From NCBI GenBank assembly GCA_036785705.1, contig JAWUZG010000173.1:4449001-4513000 (forward strand): a DNA stretch of 64,000 nt. Reading direction: 5' to 3'. The notes under the pieces are model-generated. The model saw only the letters and a list, made by a program, of their open reading frames with translations, did not search any database and was not told the DNA's origin. Each line of letters begins with the position of its first letter. Position 1 is the stretch's first letter. Positions 13,601-23,560 of this stretch are shown in pieces. This DNA is from Acanthornis magna. Its lineage: Eukaryota > Chordata > Aves > Passeriformes > Acanthizidae. The position numbers were made by a program, and so were the translations under genes.

Positions 13601-15500
13601 CACAGATTTTGGGTTTTCCTCATTTTTTTAGTAACTCCAGATCCAAAAAGAAGACCTCATTAATTTAAAATTGGCCATTAGCACAAGCTTACCATATTTT
13701 GCGAAAATATTACTCCTCAAAAAATGTAAAGATAATTTCACTCTGTTCCCAGAAAGAATGGATTCTGAAAATCAGAATGTTTCCTGTAGATACTGTATTT
13801 TAATTTTAAAAGTTGGCCACTGCAGCAAACACAGTTTCTGGGAGATTCTCATCACAACATCTGTTCAGATGTCATATTGTAGAAATCCATGTACACAGTG
13901 TCTTACTACACACGCGTATGTATACACACCAGGAATAAACATGAACACAGGTGCACAAATATTCATTTAAAACATCTTCTTAGGCAGTGAAAAATTCAGT
14001 ACTTCCCTAGTAAAGAACTTTCTGGTTCTGAAGTTCAAGGCCAGAAAAAAAATAAGCTGTCTAATGAGTTTCAGTGCTTTTAAAAGAAAACTTGGCAACC
14101 TTCAGCTTTCTTAGTTCATGGTTAAGAAACGGTCTAATACTGTGTATTGGTAGAGTAGGTGAACTTTGGGACTACCATAAAGCAGCACAGCTAAATTATG
14201 ATACCTCACTGAGATGACACTGTTGCAGGGGATGAATTTGGTTCTCGACACAAAACTATCTGTGCAATCCTATTCTAGTGTACTTTACATCAGCTTTCCT
14301 TGTAGACATTTTACTAGTTTTGAACTCAAATTCTCGAGTCTTCAGTTGCATTTAACTATTTTTAAAAACAAAAAAAACCCAATCAAATCCAACACTCTCC
14401 ATGCTCTCAGTCTCTGTAATTAAAAACAGGACAAAAGGGGAAAAAAAGTCCAAACCACTCCTATCTGTGAATAATTTGCCTTAAAACTAAATTGCAATCA
14501 AAAATAGTTTGCTTCTGATCACTAGAAAAGTAGGGAAAACATTTTTTCTCCACCTGACCTTAAAGTTTGGTTACTTCAGCTGAGAAATTTTAACTGTTCT
14601 TTCCCAAACTTCAATTCTTTTGCAAAGACTTGCAGGCAAATTTTGGCACCCACACTCTAGCTGCTTTTCTTTTAGCCCTTGAAGTCATAAAGTAGAGGGA
14701 AAAAAAAAAAAAAAAGAAAAAATCCCAAGCCCCAGACACCCAGTGACATTGAGACACAAGCTATACTACCAAGCCATATACCATATGACAAATGAAAGGT
14801 CTGGACAATACTGTACAGACAAGGTCAGACTGGGTTTATAGGGAAGAAGTTAATTACAAATGAGAGAAGAAGTCCTTAGAGTCTCTGTAACTGTGGAGGA
14901 TTTTCTGTTCCCTTGTCAGAGAGTTTAGCAGAGTTTTCTGCCTTTGCCTGTCTTATCACATTATTTGAAGCTGAATTATAGTCATGCTCTGAAAATCAGC
15001 ACTTAACTCCTGCAAATCACATCCTAATGAAAGGCAGTTTCTTGCTACTGTCCTCAGACAACCAGGTGCCTACCACCATTGCCTGTGTAACTTAGTCACC
15101 TCCAGCAGGCACATCACACATGTGAGTACCCAGAAGCTGTCTCAATTTTGATTTATGTACCACATCTGTGTTGCAACTGTCATTAAGAGGAAGTTACAGT
15201 GCTTTGTTCGGGAATGGAACAACACTTAAATATCAGCACTTCAAATAAGCATTCCCTGGCTTCTCCGGGCTTACTCACCTGGTTGATGTGAAGGCTTTTC
15301 CAGTGGCTCTTCCTTAGATAACCTTTGGTGCTTCATGACTGCTTTGTATGACTAAGATGTAAGAATGCAGGGAATGCAGGGAAAAGAAGCTTGCATATTT
15401 AAGGGTTTTTGATATACCTCCTAAATAATAAAAAGAGCCCCTAATGAAGTACTGTTCAGTTTTGGGTTTTGTTGGTTTTTTTTTTTTTTTGTATGGAAAC
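13601..15500. other. Unassigned AT-rich non-coding DNA
   Basis: No gene or clear repeat is recognised. There is an A-run at about 14699-14717 and a T-run at about 15478-15491 just before the next CR1. Open frames are short (under 100 codons) and show no family resemblance. Confidence 0.55.
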
Positions 15501-15812
15501 ATGAAATAATTTATATTGTAAAAAAACCTTGCAATCATCAAGTCCAACTATAAACCTAACTCTGCCAAGTTCAACAATAAATCATTACCGCAAGCAATAC
15601 TCCTACATATCTAACAGCTACCTCCAGGGATGTGACTCCACAACTGTTCCAGGGCCTGAAAACCCTTTCAGTGAAGGAATGTTTCCTTATATAGAATTTA
15701 AACCTCCCTCTGGTGCAACCTGAAGCCATTTCTTCCCATCCTACCTCTTGCTTCTTGGGGGAAGAATTCGATGCCCACCTCATTACAAGCTTCTTTCAGG
15801 CGGCTGTACAGC
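15501..15812 (-). mobile_element. CR1 LINE 3' fragment (left half of outward-pointing pair)
   Basis: Reading left to right, GCAATCATCAAGTCCAACTA, then CTACCTCCAGGGATGTGACT, then CCCTTTCAGTGAAGGAATG, then CCTCCCTCTGGTGCAACCTG, is the reverse complement of the avian CR1 3' region in order. The element is therefore on the - strand with its 3' end at about 15501. The terminal octamer is eroded. It is about 310 bp, 5'-truncated near 15812, and carries only the decayed last codons of ORF2. Confidence 0.92.
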
Positions 15813-15904
15813 ACAAAAAGAGAGAAATGTGTCTGGACTTTTATACCATAAATGACTCTGGGACAGTCACAGGTGGTTGGTGTAAAGTACTTACCTGAAA
15901 GGAG

Positions 15905-16106
15905 TTACAGCTCTCTGTTTCCTACCATGGAACTGGTCAGGAATTGGAACAGGCTGCCCAAGGAAGTGTTGGAACCACCATCCCTGGAAGTGTTCAAAAG
16001 GCACTTGGGGATATGGTTTAGTAGTGGACACGGTGGTGCTGGATTAACAGCTGGACTCAGTTATCTTGCAGGTCTTTTCCAATCTTAGTCATTTCATGAT
16101 TCTATG
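15905..16106 (+). mobile_element. CR1 LINE 3' fragment (right half of outward-pointing pair)
   Basis: The order GGAACAGGCTGCCCAAGGAA, CACCATCCCTGGAAGTGTTC, then a terminal ATGATTCTATG at 16096-16106 is the sense-strand CR1 3' end. The residues encoded in the first part (RNWNRLPKEVLEPPSLEVFK) are the classic last residues of CR1 ORF2. It is a short 5'-truncated copy whose 5' edge faces the 5' edge of the neighbouring - strand copy about 90 bp away. Confidence 0.95.
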
Positions 16107-18602
16107 CAGTGGGAAATCTCATATAAAGCGAAGAAACCCAACATAGCTGGAAACAAAATCCCAGCTGGTAATATTTCTTGTTAAAATCCAGCGTCCTACA
16201 CAAAATCCTGCGCTATCTTTTGAATGTAACAAAAGGTGTGGGTAATAAGGGAAGAATTAAGTTGGAAACTCAGAACAGAAGTACAAACCTACACTTTACA
16301 TATCCCATATGGACAGCAGTGTAGCCAGGTTGAGATGCCCGAAAAGAAAGGAAATTTAAAAGTTTATCTCTCTTCTCCGTACAGACAATATCTTCTCTGT
16401 GGTACAGACTTGCATAAGCCCTTGCACAGCTCATCACAATTATTTGAAGTTTCCTCCCAACCAATTTTACCCAGAGTCTGAGATTAAAACTTAGCCATGA
16501 CATAGCTCCAGTACCTCAAATGACTGAGTACAGAGAAAGCAACTTGCAGTAAAACAGAAACAATTTTATAAAACAAGAAAAAAATCTACTTACCCTGTTT
16601 TCTGTCTTTTCACTTTGCAACTCCTGGCAATATCTTTCCAGCTTAAATGAGCCAAATATTCTCCAAATGGAATATCATCCTCTGTCATGCATTGGGACAC
16701 AACAGAGAGCTTCTGCTTAGAGACGCTGCAACAAATATAGTGGGCTGATTTCATCAAAAGCAAATCTACTTTGCCACCACGTCAATTATTTTATGACTCC
16801 TTCTACACACTTTGTTCTACTCTTTGCCTACTGTATTACCAGCGGTCTGAGAACTTTCCGTGCACAGCCTTGTAGCTCAGGGACAAACAGCATGGTAAGA
16901 CATCTGATCAGAGCAAATTACATCAGACTGGATGACCATGACACCATGTCCACACTGGCACACATCACTGTTTCAATTCATGCCATGTAAGAGTATATTT
17001 TGTCATGTCCTCTGTTGCATGTGTAAGTGTCTTACAGAGCTGGTCACACCTGGGATGTCCTCTCATGGTCTGTGCTTCTGTACCTTGTCTTACTCGGCTG
17101 GTGCAGTGCTTCATTATGTACTGTCTTGCTGAGATGCTGACGTGTTTTATTAAATCAACATTATTTGAGTTCCACAGGCCCACGGAGAGAATTTTCAGCT
17201 GTTTCCTTACTTGAATAGTTTGCTGTATGCTAAATCTAGCTAAACAAACTTACTATTTTTACTTTGGTTGTCACCAAAATCAACAGCAAAAGGAAAAATC
17301 TAAGCTTGGGAACCTGGGTGGGGAAAAAAAAAAAAAAGAGCCTTGGGAATTCAGCAACCCAGGACATTCCGGGTTTGATTCTGAGTAACTTGGAAAATAC
17401 AGAAATCAGCAGTGGAAAGAGGGCAGGGAACTTTGAAGCAGGACTGTGTTTGTGACCAGGTAACAAGCTTTTACTGCATGAATAAAAGGACATTGCCATA
17501 GGGGTTGAAAAGAGCCTGGACTCATCAAATGTGCTAGTTTGACAGTTTTGAGAGCTTCCTTGTGCCAATCCTGTCAAACTGAAGCAGGAACAGAGGAATA
17601 GGCAAAGCCTGTGAGCTGCTAGTTAACATGTTCGCTTTCTGAGTCCCGCATGGCAATTTTGAAATTGTCCCTCCTTAGATGTTTCACATCAGGGTTTTAC
17701 TGCCTAAATTCTTTCCTTTCTGATCTCTGTGACCTACACATGTACCTCTTTCCTCTCGAGGCTGACATGATCACGGGCTGAAGCAAGTAAGAACTGTCCA
17801 GCACTGAGGAGGAAAATTATGTCTATAGCTACTGCAGATTGAATGTTAAAATAATATAAGACGAGACAAGATAAGATAAAGTCTGACTAGTGACAGGCTA
17901 GAAATAATTAGTGCAAAAGGCACAATACGGAACCCACCCATTCTGAGCAATCAAAACAATTTTTCCCGATTAGAAAGACTAGTAAAATTATATTTTTAAC
18001 CCACCTCATCTCGTTTCTTTCTAGCTGAGACACTTATCGCCATGACTAGGAAAAAATAAGGCATGCAGCAAATTTAAAGTAGTTTGCATTGTAGTTATTG
18101 CTGGGATACCCACCTGAGAACCAAGATCTCTGAATCCTCCCCCTTGGACTACTGTGCCATTTTTTTCTATTTGTAAGTCCTGTCTTTGAAAACAAGCTCA
18201 GATGGGAGTTTGAAATATGGGAGATAAAGATGGGCAATCAAATATAGGTGTTGGGACTATTCTTTAAACTAAATCACCAGCTGCTGCTGGTTCTCATGAT
18301 TCCTGTCAAAACAGCTACCCATGGCTGATTGCTGTGTTAGGGGCTCTTCTCAGGTCCTGTGGTAACACCTGCCTGTGTAATGTAAGAAGGGCAGCTCAAC
18401 ATTTTTTCGGCTCATCACAAATTCACTTGTCTTAACTGTTCCCACTGGATCACCCTTTCCTCATATGTGGGAAGAAGAGATAAATCAGGGAGGCCATGCC
18501 GAATGAATGGGTATGCCACCAAAATATTTGTACCCCTGGTTAAAAAATGGGGTTTTTTACATCCTCGTGTTTAGATTAAATGATGAATTAGAAGCACAGG
18601 TT
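16107..18602. other. Unassigned non-coding DNA
   Basis: No recognisable exon, RNA gene or intact repeat. There is an A-run at 17323-17336. Small open frames are short and overlap on opposite strands. Confidence 0.55.
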
Positions 18603-19280
18603 TGACAGAGCCGGTGCCAGTGTGGCACTGGCACCGGGGTGACAGTAACTGTTTTGTTGTGCAAGAGCAACTGGCGTCTCACTCAGGACTTTGGGGGATG
18701 GATGGCAACAGGGTAGCCAAGGGCTGTCTGGAAGGGTGACCCAGACGTGTTGCTGGTATGCAAATATGACAATAAGTCCATCATCTTAGTCCATAAATAG
18801 TGGACAGCCCGGGGCCTGTTTGGCTCTCCTGCACAGTGACGGGCTGCGTGCCAGGATATCCCCTTTAGTAGGGACGTCTCAAGGTTATTCCTTGAGTCTG
18901 AGAGACTCCTTGCAGCCACAGATCCTTGGGAAGTGATTAATAGTGTGCTAGACTTTGAAATCTTAGCAAAAGGATGCAAATAATTGATTGTGCAGACATA
19001 CATTCTTTAGGCATGAGCAATTGACCAAGGCTGGGACTAGGAGTGGGTCCTGCAACACCCAGATTCCTGTCTGAGGGGTTTAAAACACAAAGGGATTCTT
19101 TCTGAACCTCGTGGCTCAATGGGAGGGTCTCCTTGATGGTTCTGTGTAATCCTGTTCTCTACACATTAATCAAATGTATCTTGCCATTGAATCTTGTTAA
19201 ATCACTGTCACATTTACCACCAAACTTTCTTAATTCACTGTTTTATTTCAACAAAGTATGCTGTTGCTTTCCTTTTAACA
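18603..19280 (+). mobile_element. Possible endogenous retrovirus LTR (tentative)
   Basis: The interval is compositionally distinct and has LTR-like parts. A GC-rich hairpin lies at the left edge, a TATA-like CCATAAATAGTGG is at 18791-18803, and a GC-richer block follows. An AT-rich right part holds TTTATTTCAACAAAG near 19242, which could be an eroded polyadenylation signal. It can be bounded as TG at 18603 and CA at 19279-19280, with flanks GGTT and GGTG. That gives a target duplication with one mismatch, so the edges are weak. No coding remnant is present. It could instead be unrelated unique sequence. Confidence 0.4.
18611..18637. repeat. Perfect 12-bp GC-rich hairpin
   Basis: CCGGTGCCAGTG (18611-18622), a three-base loop TGG, and CACTGGCACCGG (18626-18637) form a perfect hairpin. 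It is strongly GC-rich inside AT-rich DNA. It may belong to the left edge of the possible LTR that starts at about 18603. Confidence 0.9.
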
Positions 19281-19431
19281 GGTGAAGTGCATCTCTCTGC
19301 CTGTGACAATAGTCCAAGTGGGGTGTCTGACCATGACACTTCATGAACAGCCAGAAAATGCTGTCACTTCTGACATGACTTCCCTCTGCAGTGATTTGCA
19401 TTAAAATCCATTAATGTTGAGTATTAAATGA

Positions 19432-20016
19432 CATGATAGAATTATTTGGTTTGGGGAAGACAGTGAAGTACCTTCCCTTAATCTCATCTAGCTGCAACCC
19501 CCCGGCCTGGGCAGGGACACCTTCCACTATGCCAGGTTATTCAGAGCCCTATCCAGCTTGGACTTGGACACTGCCAGGGATGACGCAACCACAGATTCTT
19601 TTCCAACCTGTGCCAGGGCCTCACTACCCTCACAGGGAAGAATTTTTCCTTAATCGCTGATTTAAATACAGCCTCTTTCAATTTAAAGTAATTTTCTATT
19701 GTCCTATCACTCCATGCCCTTGTCAAAAGTTTCTCTCCAGTTCTCTTTTAGCCAATTTGGGTACTGGGAAGAGCTCTGAGGTCTTCCTAAATCCTTCCCT
19801 TCTCTGGGCCGAACAATGTCATCTCCCTCAGCCTATCTCCAGAGCTCCAACCGTGGGGACATCTCTGCAGACTCCTCTGGACTCATTTCAACAGGTCCAC
19901 ATCCTTCTCACTTTGGGGTCCCCAGAGCTGGATGCAGCATTGCAGGTGGGCTCTCATCAGAGACAATCTCCTCCCTGCTTTTGACACCTCCTTTGGCACA
20001 GACAGGACACACTTGG
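19432..20016 (-). mobile_element. CR1 LINE fragment, part 1 (3' side), split by an LTR
   Basis: The left edge CATGATAGAATTATTTGGTT is an eroded reverse-complement CR1 terminus. It is followed by GGCAGGGACACCTTCCACTA, GGTTATTCAGAGCCCTATCC, CAGGGAAGAATTTTTCCTTA and ACTCATTTCAACAGGTCCAC, all in the expected antisense order for the avian CR1 family whose tail reads 'GTCCCTGCCC'. At 20016 it breaks in the middle of the CR1 phrase 'CACACTTGG...CTTTCTGG', which resumes at 20443. Confidence 0.94.
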
Positions 20017-20442
20017 TGATGCCTAAAAGAGAAGCCAAAACAAATTAGGAGTACAAAATGCGGACAAATTTATTCGAGGTCTTCAAGGTACATTCGGGCA
20101 AACGAATGTCCCTCTCAGGGACTACACTCAAAATGGACGACCGGTCACGAGCGCTTCACCTTTTACAAGTTCTGTCCCATTAGCATATTGGCTCCTAATT
20201 CTCCAGTCGTACCCTCCGGTGACAATGTTCACTACCCCAGGCCTGCTCCCCTCCATCTTACAGTTGTTTACATATTTTCAGGCCCCAAGGCAATGAATAT
20301 GTCCTTGAATCTGTGTTCAGAGAGCCTTCTTTTGGCTAAAGGTGCTGGGAGCAGAGTATGTTAACACTTTGTAAGAAGTACTAAACTGCAGCAAGTTACA
20401 GGTGCATTAACAGGAAAAAACTAGAAATATTCAAAGGCAGCA
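20017..20442 (-). mobile_element. Solo LTR inserted into CR1, with 4-bp target site duplication
   Basis: The 426-bp element begins TG (20017) and ends CA (20442). It is flanked on both sides by TTGG (20013-20016 and 20443-20446), and removing it with one TTGG restores a continuous CR1. Orientation is set by a polyadenylation signal: TTTATT at 20069-20074 reads AATAAA on the - strand, about 55 bp from the - strand 3' end, which fits U5 length. There is no internal retroviral coding region, so it is a solo LTR left by recombination between two LTRs. A 4-bp duplication is typical of gammaretrovirus-like (class I) elements, so I infer that class without naming a family. Confidence 0.85.
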
Positions 20443-20517
20443 TTGGCTTTCTGGGATGCAAGTGCACAGTGCCAGGTCATGTCCAATTTTTCACCCACCA
20501 ACACTTCATGGTCCTGA
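20443..20517 (-). mobile_element. CR1 LINE fragment, part 2 (5' side), split by an LTR
   Basis: TTGGCTTTCTGGGATGCAAG, then TGCACAGTGCCAGGTCATGT, then TTTTTCACCCACCAACAC continue the antisense CR1 text interrupted at 20016. Similarity fades after about 20517. A few CR1-like words near 20570 may be a decayed extension. With part 1 this makes about 660 bp of one CR1 copy. Confidence 0.88.
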
Positions 20518-22768
20518 CAAAATAGGACAGTTTAGCCTTCATTTAGCTCCCACTCTTCTCTTAGTATTGCCCACAGAGGTAGCTTATAAATACCTGATAA
20601 GGCTGACATCCAGACCTTTTCCTCGACCCCGCATTATGTCGCTGACCTGTTGGGCTTCATTTGCTTTAGTTATAATCTGACCACAGCACTTCCCTAGTAC
20701 TTCTCCCAGAGCTGTGATGAGTTAATGAGCATCTGTGGAGTTGTCTGGGATATGTGACGAAGAAACACCCTGAGGAGTACGTGTAGGTGCATCACTACAA
20801 AGCTATACACTAGCATTTAGCACATTTTGAGTCTGAGCATTTAGCACATTTATTAAAGACCTGTTCTCTTTTTTCTTTGCCATTTTTTTACTGCTGTTGT
20901 TGGTTTTGTTTGTTTGTTTTTGTTTGTTTTTTGTTTGTTTGCTTTTGTTTTTTGCTTGTTTGTGTCACTATCAGCTGTGCATTTAATGACCAACTGAAGC
21001 TGACTTAACCAGACCTGTTCTCCTGTTCTGAATCATCTTCTGGAAGTCCTTGTCTGTCTTTATTTAATACAGGGGTAGGCTGATAAAATTTATTTTTAAC
21101 TTCCTGGAAAGTTAGGTGAGTTGTAAACATGGAGATGGAAAATATAATCACTTCCATATGCAAAACTGGGATAAGAGCCATCGATCTCCATGGAGAGGTT
21201 TGAAAACCAAGATGCTTAACAGTCTGATTGACAAAGAAATTAGAGTATTCATTATGTTTGCTGCTGAACTGGGTTGAATGTCTGATGTAATATGTTTCTA
21301 AGAGAAGACAGGGAAAATATTTTCAAAACTGTTTGTGTATCTTTTATTTTATGTGAGAGCTATTCAGGGTGCTGTAATATTCCTATTAGTAACATGGGAA
21401 AAAGGAAGATCATTTAAATGGAAAATAACTAGATAATAGTTTATCCATATAATTATTCTACAGTGAAATAATTACTGATGAACTCCTTACCAGGATTGTA
21501 CCTGTCATTAAAAAAACAGCACTGTCAAATATCATCGCTTTTTGACAAAACTATTTCCTGACAGAGGGGAAAAATGATTAAAAACTTCAATTCACAAAGT
21601 GACTTTTATTTTAACAATAAATAACATACAAGTCACATTGCAAAATGAGACCCTTAATCATTTTCTGCCATGTTATTTGTCAAAATATAGACAGGAAAAA
21701 ATGATCACTCATAAATAAAAGGTAACTTTCTTTTGCCATTTGCAGGGCGGGGGAGTAAATGCAGTGTTTGTTGAAGTTCTTAGAGGGGAAGGAGAGGGAG
21801 ATAAATGGCTGAAGTTTGGAAAGGAAAAAAAACCAACTCTAATAAAGTCAGTCTGATCAACCAGATTGAGTAATCAAAAATTCATTCTTTGTGAAACCTG
21901 TGGGGGAAAATGGCATTTTTATTGGAATATTAACACTGAAAGGTTTGAAAGCATCAGAGAGGGACAGTACTTTTCAAAGCCCTACTCTAATTGCTTATGA
22001 TATATAATCTCAGCCTAATTTAATGTTAATTGGATTTCCCAATGTCATTGTCCAAATGACATTTTTTGGTTTTAGCTGCTTTCAGCTGCTGTATGAAGTT
22101 GCAGGAAAGCTTTCACGTTGATCATTTGTTTCCAAAAGGCACAAATGTGTAGAATACAGTATTATTCTGAATCAGAACAAAGAATTGGGATGCTTAATAT
22201 TTATTCTGGAAATGTATATGTAGTACTGGCTTTTTTATGACAAGTTTTAGTACTAAGGACATGTCTTGTAAAGGCAACATTTTCTGACTGATTTCAGTAT
22301 GGTTTCATTCTTGTGGCAACTGCATTGACCTTTTGTATCTTATATGTACCCTTTCATATAAAAGTAGAAAGAAATTGACAGTAAACAATTTTTGTTTAGT
22401 TCATGGGCAATGGATTACAGCTTGCAAGTAGCAAGAAACCAACATCAGTCAATTATGTCCAGAAAATTCCAGTAAATTATCACAATTCTACTCTTCAATT
22501 TACAAGCTTAATGTCCCCCAAAATTTTCATTCTTGCTATGAACATGATTTGAAGGCTCAAAGACTTCAGCTGCTAACCTTGGTGGTAGCGCTGGTCTGAA
22601 TTCACTGTTTTCATATATTCAAGGCATTCCACACACTAAATCAGTCCCTCCAAACTACATTGTCTGGACCAAAAATTTAATAAGAGACCTTTTTCTTTAA
22701 TCATTCTGTTTTTTCCATACCTGCACTATAAAAGGAAAAAAATAAAAACAACACCACCCAAAAATAAT
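20518..22768. other. AT-rich non-coding DNA with a candidate conserved block
   Basis: No gene is recognised. It contains a (TTTG)n tract at 20901-20963 and a 16-bp direct repeat (AGCATTTAGCACATTT) twice near 20813 and 20838. The stretch at about 21590-22080 is rich in homeodomain-like TAAT/ATTA words and holds a 9-bp inverted repeat (AATGTCATT at 22041-22049, AATGACATT at 22055-22063). It has the look of conserved vertebrate non-coding DNA. That is an impression from composition, not a measured conservation. Confidence 0.45.
20901..20963. repeat. (TTTG)n imperfect simple repeat
   Basis: Loose TTTG and TTTTG units over about 60 bases, with one TTTGC variant. It reads as a CAAA-type tract on the other strand. 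No function is inferred. Confidence 0.85.
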
Positions 22769-22967
<199 letters not shown>

Positions 22968-23236
22968 GTCTGCTTAAGAACCTGTTTGATTACAGAAAAC
23001 TACACAGAGACTTTACTTAGAAAAAAGTGATGTAGGAGGGGAGGGCAGATGGTAGGGAGGGAGAAAGGCAAACACGGAAATTTATAGATTCATTAGTTTA
23101 AGCAGCTTAGACTACCATGTAAATATAAGTATAAATAAAAATGACAATATCAATTATGGTTTTTTCCTTCCTGAAAAACTACATAAATATAAACAGTACT
23201 CACAGAACACTGATGAAGCAGTTAATTAACTTTATG

Positions 23237-23332
23237 TCCATTTTACAGGTAGCAAGTTTCAGTTTGAATAAGAAGGAAAATACTCGAACTTCTGGCAAAA
23301 GTGCATAAATCCAGGTTCCCATGCTCTGGACA
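23237..23332 (-). mobile_element. Possible MIR-like SINE fragment
   Basis: TCCATTTTACAGGTAGCAAG followed by ATCCAGGTTCCCATGCTCTG has the order and spacing of the antisense MIR core ('CCATTTTACAGATGAGGAA' ... 'CCCAGGT...CTGGCTCC'). It is heavily diverged. MIR-family pieces are known at low copy in birds as amniote-ancestral remnants. The call rests on two short blocks only. Confidence 0.35.
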
Positions 23333-23504
23333 TGTTTTTGAAGATATCAGTTTTGGCTGAAACTGTCTGAATATGAATTTTACTGCTGGTAAGAATGACA
23401 ACAGGATTTCATGTAGTGTCATAACAGCACTGTAGGACAGACTTGTTTAGGTTTTTTTGTGGAATAAGGTGAGAATTAAGAAAGGAGCCAAAATCAGCAC
23501 AGAA

Positions 23505-23560
23505 AACACCTCAGTGACAGAGCTGGAGATACAATGCCAGAATCTCAAAATTACATTTTC
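23505..23560 (-). mobile_element. Possible MIR-like SINE fragment
   Basis: CTCAGTGACAGAGCTGGAGA followed by a decayed 'CCAGAATCTC' resembles the antisense MIR segment in which 'GTGGCAGAGCTGGGATT' precedes 'GAACCCAGG'. It is short and uncertain, and lies 170 bp from another possible MIR piece in the same orientation. Confidence 0.3.

Noticed and set aside
18611..18637. Possible microRNA precursor
   Set aside because: The stem is only 12 bp with a 3-base loop, far below the size of a microRNA hairpin.
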